Part shown: piece by piece, positions 1 to 13,000 of the stretch
Layout of the letters: every line of letters starts with the position of its first letter
Position numbering within the stretch: the first letter of the stretch is position 1
From: Blastobasis lacticolella
Taxonomy: Eukaryota > Arthropoda > Insecta > Lepidoptera > Blastobasidae
Direction of reading: 5' to 3'
DNA: 64,000 nt
NCBI GenBank assembly: GCA_905147135.1
Contig: LR990067.1
Coordinates: 1,426,001 to 1,490,000, forward strand
The notes under the pieces: model-generated
Told to the model about the DNA's origin: nothing
Database searches by the model: none
The model's input: only the letters and a program-made list of their open reading frames with translations
Made by a program: the position numbers and the translations under genes

Positions 1-452
1 TAACAGTAATCATTTATGGTAAAGTGTCTATTTAAGGGGGCTTACTCTCCAAGCAAAGGATCCGTTCGAAGTTGAGAGAACTGTTCGTAACTAATTTGAA
101 AAACAATTTATTAGATACTCCGTTATGAAAGTACAGCCCGGTCTAAAGTAATTCCACAGTTCCTTCGATCGGACTTAGGGATCTATCAGGCAGAAAGCTA
201 TCACGCGTTCTGCAAGCGTTCAGGTTGTACTAGTTGACCGACGCGGTCAGAACGCCTGATGTGTGGGTGTCTATGTGACGTAATACAAGACAACAAACGC
301 AGAACGCGAAGACGGAACGCATGACCGCCTTCTGTCTTAGGTTCAGCCCCCAATTACAAATAATATGTCAGCGCCGTTACCTAATACAGTTTACAACAAA
401 ACTCAGGAGAATTACTACTTAGACCTACCTGGCGTTGGTAAGCCTTGAACCT
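1..452. other. Unassigned sequence
   Basis: No coding exon, tRNA or recognised repeat is seen here. It lies downstream of gene 1. Confidence 0.4.
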
Positions 453-585
453 TAGGCGTTAGCCTAATTGACAACGGGTGTGCGACCATGCTCGTACGAC
501 GGGCGGTTTTAAAGTTTCCTATTGGTCAGGCAACGTCCGTCGTACGACCATGGCTGCACGACCGCTGCCAATTAGGACAGCGCCT
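453..585. repeat. Palindromic MITE, family M2
   Basis: The ends are inverted copies related to GCGCTGTCCTAATTGGCAAC, with an inner palindrome around CGTCGTACGACC. Related copies are at 4260-4390 and 40023-40135. Confidence 0.6.
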
Positions 586-639
586 TAGACCTGACAGTTC
601 GTCTTGCTATGAAAGTTTGTGGAGCCACCAGTTCCAAGA

Positions 640-795
640 GGTAACGACTATCCGATAGTACGCCGCCATCTTGATGCAATTGAGTGAGGACCAATCGCAG
701 CAAGTGACAGCCAGAGCAGTCTTGCTGTGATTGGTTTAAACTCAATTGCATCAAAACGGCGGCGTACTATCGAAAGTAGGCGGTACGACTGCAGG
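640..795. repeat. Palindromic MITE, family M1
   Basis: The terminal inverted repeats include CCGATAGTACGCCGCCAT and its reverse complement at 752-772, followed inward by a CAATTGAGT palindrome. Related copies are at 2891-3025 and, interrupted, at 8340-8905. Confidence 0.6.
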
Positions 796-954
796 ACACC
801 GCGAACAATAAATAGATTTCATTTGTCATAAATTTCTTGGGACTCGACGGGCCAACTCGTTCGCTACAAAATTACATAGCATTATGAACTTTACTACAAA
901 AGCTTAAGGTTTAAAATTAAAGTTAGTAGATTGCTAAAATCAGTTTACGCTATA

Positions 955-1037
955 CTAAAACATGTCAAAGTCAATTGGCGGCAGGGGCGGCGGGATATTC
1001 TTCTCTTTCCACTTCTCGAATTTGTCCACTTGCGAAT
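955..1037 (-). CDS. Gene 1 exon 28: last coding exon
   Basis: The acceptor is CAATTTCCAG, phase 1 in, 26 codons and a TAG stop at 955-957. The C-terminus is KWKEKNIPPPLPPIDFDMF, a proline run followed by an acidic-aromatic end. No clear AATAAA is seen shortly after the stop. Confidence 0.65.
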
Positions 1038-4000
1038 CTGGAAATTGGATAATTAGATAATTGGATAAAAGGCCTGCGATCTTTACCAGGTCGTCGGTCC
1101 ACCTTGTGGGATGCCTGTTCACGCTGCGTCTTTCACATATTGCACATAGCTCGCAGAGATGGCCGATGTGGTAGTAAAGCACTCGAGAGGCGACCACGTA
1201 CCGAAAGACGCAGCGTGTGTAAGCCTCCCACTGACCGCGGGTACCAGCTGGATGCGGAAGGCGCAAGACCGGCCTTTGTGGAGATCTCTGGGGGAGGCCT
1301 ATGCCCAGCAGTGGGCTTCTTCCAGCTGATATGACGACTGAGTCCTATACCTATGCACAGTCGAAGCTGGACGCTAAAAAACGAATGTCAGGTTAGCATA
1401 ATTTATCGTAAACAACAAAGCCACCCACCAGTGTTCTCCATGTTGGACGACCGCGAGCTTCGGAACAGCCGCGCGAGGATGACCCGCGAGGGCGTGAGCC
1501 GCCGTGCCGCGCACTCCTCCACCCCCGCCGGCGCGCTGGTCTTCACGCACGCTACACATTAATATATCAACTATAAGTACCTAATTGCATGACTATGTCA
1601 CCGAGGATGAACCCCCACGACTGCAGACGACATGGTGCAGCAACTGCATTCCGACCGTGTTTTGTTTTCAATGCAGGCGAAAAGCGAAAAAGTGTTTGTG
1701 TTTTTGAGCAAGCCAAAAACGCAGATTCGAGTCTGTTTTGATTCTGAGCAGACGCAATACCGTATTTGCTTTATCTAAGCTGATGAAAAAGCCATTTCGA
1801 CCCCCCATTTTGACTCACCGATCCTATGGTAGAGCCTCGCCTCAGCCAGAGCGCTCGGCGGAGGCGGCGCCGTCAGCCGCGAGCGCGCAGCCACGCTCGC
1901 CACGCACACCACAGCCAGGCACAGCGCGCCCAGAGCCCAGATGCGCGCGTGTTGCCATACCTGCGGGTGGTGTGTTTTATTGGAATGGAAAGGGAGTGTT
2001 GGGGGCTGGGGTGGACGCGACGCCTACCTAAATCGTAAGTACTCATTATTTCCCAAAACCTAAACTGTAACATCTATCTATATATTAACAAGTACAAGAA
2101 AAATTCCACTTTGTAGTGACAGTCGATGTTTAGAAAACCCACAAAACGTTAGACTGCCTACAAGTGGATTTTTTCTTGTACTTGTTGATATGATAACCTA
2201 CGGCGCCCATACAATTCATAATGTCTTTTTTCTTTTACGTAAAATATGGTGGTTCCTAATGTAGATGTATGTAGATCGTGGGTAAAACCTAGATAATCGG
2301 GCATGAGCAATGTTGGCGGCGGCTTTGCAGCGCGCGTTGCCCGGCCCGGCGGCCAGGGAAGACACGCGTTCGCGCCGGCCATAGTGACCATTTGCTTTGC
2401 TAGGCGAGGGCGAAGATCGTGTTTCGTTTTTAAACAGGCCAAAAGTGCAGATTCAAGTGTGTTTGTTTCTGAGCAGATGCAAAATGGAATTTGATGCGTA
2501 TTTTGTTTATCTAACATGGTGAAAAAGCCTTTTTTCTGCAACTTCCATTTGATAATGCCTTGTTGTATAGCCAAAACTAGCGGATGTGCATTATTTATTA
2601 TCGCCTCGCCACTATGTACTGTATAGGTACATAGTGGCGACGTAGGTAGGTCACGAAGCTACCTAAACGACGTACAAGCAATCAAACGTACATCGTACCT
2701 GTTGGCGGCGGCGCGGCACCGCGCGGCGCCCGGCGCGGCCGCGGCGCCCGCCGGGCACGGCTGGCACGCGTTTGCGCCGGCCACCGCCATCGTGTCCGCC
2801 GGACAGGCGCCTGTTACCACATAGAATGCCAGATTAGGCCGTTACACTTACACTTACATTACACTGCCCCTACATAGGAATCCTATCACAGCCAGCAGTG
2901 GCACCGCCTATCTCCGATTGTACGCCGTCATTTTGAGCTCTGGCTCTGTCTTGCTGCGACAGGTCCACACTCAATTGCATCAAAACGGCGGCGTGCTATC
3001 GGAGATCGGCGGTACGGCGGCTGGGTTGCCGTTACGAGCAATGGCGGATATTCAAAAGCAACACAAGGCAGGTCAAAAAGTAACGTTTTCACGAGAAGAG
3101 TAACATTCCTATTTTATATTTTTATAGTTACTGTTCTCGTGAAAATATTACTTTTTGAGCAGCCTTGTGTTACTTTTGAATATTGGCCAGATCTTTTAAA
3201 TTTGTCTGCGAGGTATGTGCTCTGCCCACTGCCACTTAAGCCTGACAATCCTTCCGGACTACGTTGGTGACCAGTCCAGTCCAGGATAGAACGTACACCA
3301 CCTCCCCCAACTCGAGACCCTGTCCTCGGGTTGCTGTAAATCGTCACTCCATCAGCCGCAGGGCGTCCCACACTATGCTTGCCCAGTCGCGGTCTCCACT
3401 CAAGGACTCGAGATCAACCAAGTTATATAGTTCCTCATTTTGCTATTTCACAGATAAGTCATTGGCGTAATAGTATCAGCAGGGCTGACCGCTCGACTCG
3501 ACAGATACAGCCCATGCCAAGCGCGGATCTACCGTTGTGGGCACGATGGGCGTGCCCATAACCTTAATTGAGGTCCATAGGCTAACGTAAAAAAAGACTG
3601 TACAACAGAATGACATTTCAGAGCGGAGACATTGAATTCCAGTTTTGGCCACCGGGTCAGACAAAGCGCCGTCGTATTATATGCGAATTAGACTCACAAA
3701 TAAATCTTCAGGTAGCAACAAGGACCCAGAAGGTGCCAGAGTAATATATAGGTGGTGGTGCCCGCAACCTTTTTAAGGGGGCTGGATCCGCGCCAGGCCA
3801 GTGCTTCAGTTACTTCAGATTACTATTTCTGCAAGCCATGTCGGTAACTTCGGTTTACCAATAAACTACAATAAAGAAAAAGAAAAATACTAACAGCAAA
3901 TCTGCAGTTTCGGCACGAGCCGGTAGCCGGCGCCGCACGCCGCCGCCACCTCCACGTCCCCGGGGCGCATGCGCGACGCCAGCGCGCGGAAGTCAGGGCG

Positions 4001-7000
4001 CTGGCTCGACTCTGTACATCATCATCATCATCACCTTGGCGTTATGACCCGGTTTCGCCTTTGGTGACTCGACATACAGTGTGTGTTATCTTGATACATA
4101 AGGTTTTAGCAGGTGGTAGCCTGAAGAGCCTGAGGAGTCCGCCTGGGTGAGTACTACCGGCTTATCTATTTCTGCCGCCAAGCGACAATGCTTGCATTGT
4201 TCTGTTCCAGTTTGACGGATAAGGTAGCCAGCGACATTACTACTATGAGGCATTTCATCTTAGGCGCTGTCTTTTTTGGCAAATTGGCAAAGGTCGTGCG
4301 ACGGGCGTTTTTGAGATCGCCTATTAGTCAGTCGACATCCGTCCTACGACCGTGGTCGCACGACCGTTGCCAATTAGGACAGCGCTTTGAGTCCTCACAA
4401 TGACAACGCACCTGTGGTTCTGCATTTTTGATGCAACGAACTTTATGTGAGCTCTTTGAGACAGATTATGGAATGAAGCTAGTTCCCGACATGTCTTGAG
4501 CCTCATCAGACAAAACGGAGCCCTGACTTGGTGCTGGAGAGATAAATAGTTATCTGTATGGCGAGGGGTGTATAGTCCATAAAGACGAGACAGTTTCAGC
4601 ATTGGCGTATGTAGGGCTATTTTCCAGGGGGGCCCGGCCCCTGAGGTGGTCGATGAACCCGAGTCGATCGCCAATTACAGTCAGTGAGCACGAATCAGCA
4701 CAATTAAAGCCACTCAAAGCGGATCCAGTTTTTAAGTTAGGCGTTAGTTTTCAGTTGTCACATGACATAGTCGAGCTATGTAATTCTTTTTGAATTTTTG
4801 ATATGTTGGTTTTTACAGGATTTGGTTTAAGGGGGGCAAAAGTAAAAATTATAGGTCATCATGAGCAAGTGCCCCAGTGAAAAAAAATGTTGCCTTTTAG
4901 TAGGGTGATCAATAAATGAATAAGCGAGCGGAGCGAGCTCGGAATTTTATACTTTGTCAAATATAGGATGATAATTTTGACAATTCACAGTAGGGATGGG
5001 GTAGTGTAAAATCGTTAATAAATCTATTCGATTATCGATTATCATTCTCATAGAACTTGGAATCGATAGTTGCATGGTTATTCAGTACGTATTATACAAA
5101 ATAAACTATTTATTTTCTTTTGAATTAATAATTTATTAATACGACAATTAAAACCCTTCCACAACGATGATTTCGACATGTGTGTATTTTTATTCGGTCA
5201 GTCAGCCTATTCCGTAGAATACGCGCGAGTCGAAATCGTTGTTGTAAAAGGTCTCTTAGGGTGAAATCCAAACAAGGAATAAGAGTTATAGTTGCAAAAA
5301 ATAATTTAATTATCTAAATGTTAATTTTAAATGTTCGATTATTTTATTTGAATACCGATTTTTGATTGTCTGTTGTTATTCGTTATTCGTGGCACTTCAC
5401 TAAAGGGGCGAAACTTCATGGATATGCGCCAAGGACCAACAATTAGTAAGCTGTCAAAATTATTATCCTATATTATGCTTTGTCTAAAATAGGATGATAA
5501 TTTTGACAGCTCACTAATTGTTGGTCTTTGGCGCACGCCTATGAAGTTTTGTGTTTTTTTTCGGTAAAATGTACTACGGAAAATGTCGTACTTCATAGAC
5601 AGGCCCCGCCCCTTTAGTGAAGTGCCACGAATAACGAATAACAACAGACAATCGAAAATCGATATTGATATAATAAAATCGAATATTTAAAATTAACATT
5701 TAGGTAACCTTATTATTTTTTGTAACTAAACTCTTATTCTTTGTTTGGATTTCACCTTAAGAGACCTTTCACAACAACAATTTCGAGTCGCGCGTATTCT
5801 ACGTAATAGGATGACTGACCGAATAGAAATACGCACGCGTCATAATCGTCGTTGCAGAAGGGTTTTTAATGTCGTATTAATAAATTATTAATTCAGAAGA
5901 AAATAAATTAGTTTATTTTGTATAATACGTATAGCATAACCATGCAACTATCGATTCCAAGTTCTATGAGAATGATAATCGATAATCGAATAGATTCATT
6001 AACGATTTTACACAACCACATCCCTACTGTGATCTGTCAAAATTATCATCCTATTTTAGACAAGGTATAGACAAAGCATAGAGTTTTAAGCCCTAGAGGA
6101 TAACAACGAATGTATTAGCAATCGACGATCTAGAAATGTTTGTCATTTTGGGTCTTAAAAGCTGGTATCAATGAATGAGCCACCGGAGCAACTCAGGTCT
6201 TAAACGCTGGATTATAAATGACATTGGATATTTTTGGTCTTAACAACAATGGGTGATCTTCACAATAGTAATTGAAAGAAATCAATGAATGAGTGACCGC
6301 AACGAACTAGGTGAATGATAAGAAAAGTACTTAAACCTATGAATGAGCGAGCGTACCGAGTTTGAAATTTATTACATTTTCAGTCGTAAAAGTTGGTGTG
6401 GTCAATGAATAAAGGAGCGACCGGAGCGATCACGAAATTTTAGATTTTTTTAGCTTAGGTGCTGTGATGATGTGTGATGCTGATCGTAATAAAAGACAAT
6501 AAAAGTAATATAAACGATTGAATGAGCAATCGGAGCGCGCACAAAACTTTTACATTATTTTTTATAAGCTGGGGTGATTGTTAAAATGAATATATGAGCG
6601 AGCGTAGCGAGCTCGGAATTTTATGTTTTGAAAGATTTGTAAATTGTATGAAAAAACAGTAACAAATAAATGAGTGAGAGAAGCGAGCTCGATATTTTTC
6701 ATATTTTTGAGCTAAAATGCTGGAGTGATTGATAAAATAAAAAAAATTTGGAATTTTTGGCCTTTTGGCTTATATTGCCATTAAACCGTGGGCGATTGTG
6801 AGTCAGACTCGGGGCTCAATGGGGGGGGGGGGGGGGCAATTGCACCATTTACCTCTCCTCTTGATCCGCGCCTGGCCTGGGCGCCGCTGGTACCGCTCTA
6901 GTTACGCTACTGACGGTGAGCCTCAAACAAGGCACATACTGTTGGAGGCAGCATTCGAATTTGTGCAGTTTGCTGCAGAGACAGCGCTTTTGGGTCAGCA

Positions 7001-10000
7001 AATATCACTCGCCGTCCATCGGGGGAACATTTGACTATATATACACTGGTGGACTGATAATTAAATTGTAATGAAGTAATTTTGTGGATTACTCGGTTGT
7101 ATTTCATTGAAATTATGTTTGGGTGAATTTTTTTATGTGTTCAGCCCAAAATTTCGTATTGGTACATCCTGGGGTGGGCACCAGACCATCCTGGGGTGGG
7201 CACCAGACCATTCTGGGGTGGGCACGGCGCACCCCAGAATGGTAATGAAGTAAATAAAGAACACAGACAATTATTAGGTTCCCAGTGGCATTGTTTATGG
7301 GCATCTGCCGTAAGTGGACCCTCCTCAGCATAATGTTGTGGCCGTTTGACACGAACCACAACGCTGGTTTTCAGTAGGCCCAGTAATATCCCAGTCTCAA
7401 AATTAATTTCATCACCTTTGTGCCTCAGCGTGTGTGTAACGATCAGGTCTCGGTGGTTGTCCACGTGCGGCGTGAGCGTGTTGTTCCTGCCGTCCCTCTT
7501 CGTCAGGATTACTGGGGAAGATGGCGGACGTAAATGGAGTGAATAAATAAGAGGTTATTGACATTTGGAAATCGTCATCATCGTCATCATGGCGTCTTTT
7601 ATATTTAAATTTATTAATTAATACAACTCAGTTGTTAACAAAGGTCCATTGCAATAAACAAACTATTAAATCGATCATACCAGATCGTAACAATTTCAAT
7701 CATTGGAATTAGAGAATTGTTGACAGTGTCAAAAATTCCAAAATGTCGGGTGTGGGACGCGCCGGTGTATTAGTTTGGTGCTTCGGTCTTTTTATTAAAT
7801 ACGTACGTTCCGCAGTCCACGTTCCGATCGCATGTCAAAATGGCATATGACGAATATGGCATAGTTAATGATGAATATGATAAAATGACGATTATGATAA
7901 ACTGTCAAAATTTATCAAAATGCCAAAATGCCGAAATGCCAAAATGTCAGCTCACCGGGCACCGCAGCGAGCTTAGGCGCGGCCGCGGCGCAGAGCAGCG
8001 CGACAGCTGCCCGCAGGTCGCGGCGGCACTGCGCCGAGCACGCCACGGCCGGCGCCGGGCACGGCAGCAGCGCCACCGTGCGGATGTGGGACGCGCCGGT
8101 GCTCTGAGGGACGGGGGAAAGAGGAAAAAAAATCAGGATTTTTATTAAGATGGGTGACAAAAGAGCAGACAGCCCACCTGATGAAAAAAGAGCTAGCTGT
8201 CGCCCATAAGGTCTAGTTACGATTCATAGTTGACTATTAAAAAGTAAAGCGACTTATGGTTGGGAAATTATAAGATTGATTTCAATCAGCAAGCAAGCAA
8301 CACTGATTGAATTATGAAGACGTCCGTCTGTATACTGTAGAGATAGCAACTAACTACCTCCAATTGTACGCCGCCATTTGATACAATGAGCAGTTTTCCA
8401 ATAGGTATCTAAAGCATTCCTACCCACTCACTAGATGGCGCCCCGACAATTTTGGTAATTGATTATCGCTTGAAATAGGTTCTTAGCAAATAGGATATTA
8501 ACATTGGGTACGTTGTATTGGATAATATTGTATTTGTCAATAGTTTTCAACCATTTTAGAGGTTGTAATAATAATGGAACATAGTGCCAACTTCTATAAA
8601 TATTTATTTTTACATTTCGTTCAACCTTTAACAGCTATGTTTATATTAATGAACATTTTATTTTAAGTTTAGTATGAGTTGCATGAAATCACTGCCACCA
8701 TCATACAGATTAAAAAAAGATTACCAAAATTGTAGGAGCGCCATCTGTTGGTCCTTTTTGAAACTAACTATCAATACCTATTGGAAAACTCCTCATTGAG
8801 TTTAAACCAATAGCAGCAAGACAGCTCTGGCTTGCTGCGATTGGTCCACACTCAATTGCACCAAAATGGCGGCATACTATCGGAGATCAGCGGTACGACT
8901 GCAGATTCTTGATTTCTTGATTACAATCAATCTTATTAGGTCTAGGTACCTATTTAAGTTCCATACAAGAAAAAGGCACGGACTAAGATGAAATTCAATT
9001 TATTTAATTCAATTAAATTCAATCACTTTATTTCAGACAAATGTCCAGTGTAAGTACAAAAAAAATACTATGAAATGCCACTTTTCTGTAATTATGCTGC
9101 TTACTGACGCCTGGAATATATAAGGCGATGGTGTGGTACCCACCCAAGCGGACTCCTCATGCTTGATAGATTACTGCCACTTGATCCAGTGCGGATCGGT
9201 TGCGAATTGAGCGAGTGAGATAGCGATACAGCTAGGCGGTCAAACCTGGTGCCTGGTACAGCAACAGGCGCTCACCTGCAGGTAAACTATCTTGTCCTAC
9301 CTTATCCTGCATGCAGATGGGCTCGTCAATTCGCACGGCGCGCGCGCGGCGGCCGCCCCCCGGCATACGTTCCGCCATCTCGCTGCCCAGCTGCTGCATG
9401 CTCTTCAGGTCCTGGTGAGGGACAGCAGCGTTATATATCCCGTATTAGGCGGATAAGGAAAGGCCGACGTGGCAGAAGAGTGTTATGTGGTGTCATTCAG
9501 TGTTTCCTTTGGACTATGACATGGGATCGTTCAAGTTATTAGAGGTCTTTTCAGATGCGGGCAACGCATTGGTGACTCCCCTGGTGTTGCTGATGTCCAT
9601 AAGCGGCGGTGACCACTTTCCATCTGGTCGCCCGCATGCCAGTTTGTCTGCAGGATAACATAAAAAAAAGTTAAGAACTGACTGGTCATGAGTGATCACT
9701 CTACATCTCCGCAGATCTCGAGCTGATCAGGTAATTATTACAGTGTTACTCCACTGCCATATTATCCCGGTGACCTTGTTAACAACCGGGAACCTGACCA
9801 GATTGGATCATGTTTCCAAATTCAGTCGCCTGAATGTGCGTGCAGGTTTCATCGATGCTCGACGTATCTTCTATCTTCTTTGCCGTGGCGTGGTGTCAAT
9901 GTAAAGCATGAAGAATCCAAAATGATCCCTTTGACATAGTGCCGCAGTTTCAAGGAACACCCCTTTCCATCTCAAAAAGTATTGGGATCCTCGGTGTCGA

Positions 10001-13000
10001 CATATCGGATGGCGTGCGATTCCGGAGTCACTTAGAAGGCAAGGCCAAACTGGCTTCGAAAAAGCTTGGAGTGCTTAAATTTAATATATACTTCACCCCA
10101 GGGCAGCGCCTGCTGCGGTACAAGGCACAAGTGCGGCCACATATGGAGTATTGTTCCCATCTTTGGGCACGACCACTTTCCATCAGGTGGCCCGCTTGCC
10201 TGTTTGTCTGCCGTATAACATAAAAAAAAAGAAGAAGATGGCCATTTTGGCCTGAAAAAAAAGTGACTAAAAGGGCTAGCTTAGAAAAACTGCAAAGACT
10301 CACGTCGTAGGTGCACCCGTGATCAGAGCAGTACATCGGTATGAACACCACGCTGTACTCGGGGAGCGTCAGCACGTTGAGGGTCAGGGTCTGCAGAGTC
10401 ATACCGTCCTGGAGAGGTACGAAACGGTTATAGATTTTAGATGACTTCGTCGCAGGTCTTTCAGTACAGGAGCGTTGGTGGCTGAGTGGTTAAGGTATCC
10501 TGCTCATAAGGGAGAGGTACCGGGTTCGAATCCCGCTGCGGCCATGCTTTTCTGAGTTATGGTCTTTAGTACACTAACCTACGCTCTTCATCATCATCAT
10601 CATATCAGCCATAAGACGCCCACTGCTGGGCATAGGCCTCCCCCAGAGATCTCCACAAAGACCGGTCCTGTGCTTTCCGGATCCAGCTGGTACCTGCGAT
10701 CCTTACCAGGTCGTCGGTCCACCTTGTTGGAGGCCTACCAACGCTGCGTCTATCGGTACGTGGTCGCCACTCGAGAACTTTACTGCCCCATCGGCCATCT
10801 GTTCTTCGAGCTATGTGCCCTGCCCACTGCCATTTCAGTCTGGCAATCCTTAGAGCTATGTCGGTGACCTTGGTTCGCTTGCGGATCTCCTCATTTCTGA
10901 CTCGATCGCGCAAAGAAACTCCGAGCATAGCTCTTTCCATTGCCCTTTGGGTAACAGTGAGCTTTCTTATAAGGCCCATAGTGAGTGGCCACGTTTCAGA
11001 TCCGTAAGTCATCACTGGCAACACACATTGGTCAAAGACCTTCGTCTTGAGACCTACGCTCTTACGGTGAGGGAAAACATCGTAATGAAACCTGCACATT
11101 CCGGCTACTGAATGTGTAACCATGATGGTCCCGGAGGTCAGATGGCAGTCGCTCCACCGTAATTACCTGATCTGCAAAATATTGGATCATGGTCCGGGCC
11201 GACCCCGAGCCCATAAGCGGGAGAACATAAACGGGATACTAAACCGATTTTAATGAAACAAAGCTAATAACCATCTCGATTAAATTGTCTTTCAAATCAC
11301 ATGCAAATCGGATTTTCATCGGGAGTTAAAAAAGAGACAAAGCGGACCCACTAACCAGAACGCAACTATAGTTCCCAACATTCCTCTCGTCAGCCTTCTT
11401 GATGACCACAAAGGGACCGTTCACCACGACGTTCTCGTGTCGCAGCATGTCCCTCCTCTCAGCGAACCAGGCCAAGTCCTCAGAGTGCAGCTCCATCCTG
11501 TCGGGGCCAGGCCCCGTGCACTGAAGAGTCAGATCGTCGCCTCGCATCACGTTCACTTGATTCTAAGAGATTTTTTTTTAGTTTAATAGGTAAGCAGGAG
11601 GGAAATCCGTCATGGACTCCTGGGAAGGGGAACAGTTAGTACCGGACTCCTACCGGCTACCATACCTACCCCCGAAAGCCTCTGGTGAAGCTAGAGTCTT
11701 GGCCCCCTGCTTCCGCGCCTGACTGTGGCACCATCAGAGGACAAAACTCCGCCAACAAATTGCAAACCACTGCTATGTTTCGACTCACCACTCCAGGTTG
11801 TGGGATGAACTACATGGAGAGGTTTTCCCTGGAGAGTAAAACCTGAAGTTCTTCAAGCAAGGGATGAAAAGGTTTTTACGGGGTCGGCAAAGCGTGGATG
11901 ATGCCCATAGGCTGCGGTGACGGCTTACCATCAGGCAGGCCGTAAGCTTGTTTACCACCTGAGTGGTATAAAAAAAACTTACCAACGCCGGCGTAAGCTT
12001 CGGCATATTCCTCAACCCCATGGCCAGCTGCCTCATATCCACCGCTGTCCGCTTCCTCCTCGTCTTCTGTCGCGCTCTATACACATCATCGTCACCTTTG
12101 AAAAACTTTTCAAAGTACTCCGGCTCAGCGCCCTCATCAAACCGGTCGACAGCGTCGATTTTGTCGAAATATTCACCAGCACTATCAATTGGATCATAAA
12201 CAACCTCTTTAACGTCATCTAGGTCGACTTTGGCGTAATCATTGTATTCCTCATCGAAGGAATCATCATTGTTATCATCATATGTAGCGTCAGTGTAGCG
12301 CTTCGCCCTAATCCAGTCCCACTTATACACCTTCTTGTCGTAGTAATCGCTCGACGGCTTGAAGTCCCGTCTTCGCTTCTTCCTTTTCGACTGAACCAGG
12401 AAGTACTTTGGTAGTTTCGTGTACTTCGTGCAGGTTATGTTCTTCACGTACTGCTCGAAGGCTTCGGGCTTCAGGGCGGCGTGTTGGGCGTGAATGTGAT
12501 CGATCGTGGCGTCGATGTCGCAAATGTAGTTGCGAGGCTCGGAGTCATAGGCCTCTTGAGACAATAGAGTCATGTTATTTTTCTTACAATTTAAGTTGTA
12601 ACAAATAAAGCCCAATCTGACAGATTTAAATCTTAAATCAAATCAATCAAGCACCAGCTACAGGTTAAAGATGTCTACAAGGCCGGGACCGCATCCGCTT
12701 CTCTTCTTGGACGACGGTGGCCGCTTTCCGTCAGGTGGTGATTTTATGAGGTGCTAAGACTCTGAGGAGTCCGTTTGGGTGAGTACCACCACCAACCAAT
12801 GCTTGCGTTGTTGTGTTCCGGTTTAAAGAATAAGGTGGCCAGTGCAATTATAGGCATGATGCATTTCATCTTTGTCCTCACAGTGACAATGCACCTGCGG
12901 TTCTGCATTATTGTTGCTGCAACCTAAATGCATGAATCGTAGGTGTTATGGGCGACAGTTGCCGCTTACCATCAGGTGAGCTGTCTGCTGAGTCTGCTCG

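Noticed and set aside
1738..2038. Plus-strand Arg/Pro-rich ORFs
   Set aside because: They lie opposite the transmembrane exon 26; the GC-rich composition explains the open frames.
2158..2574. 138-codon minus-strand ORF as a separate gene
   Set aside because: It is a chance fusion of a MITE arm, intron and the decayed exon 25 copy, with no splice or start support.
7840..8148. Plus-strand 102-codon ORF
   Set aside because: It is a shadow of GC-rich exon 21.
9276..9300. Alternative donor GTGAGC for exon 20
   Set aside because: It is a stronger signal, but it puts exon 21 out of frame with an early stop; it is kept only as a possible minor form.
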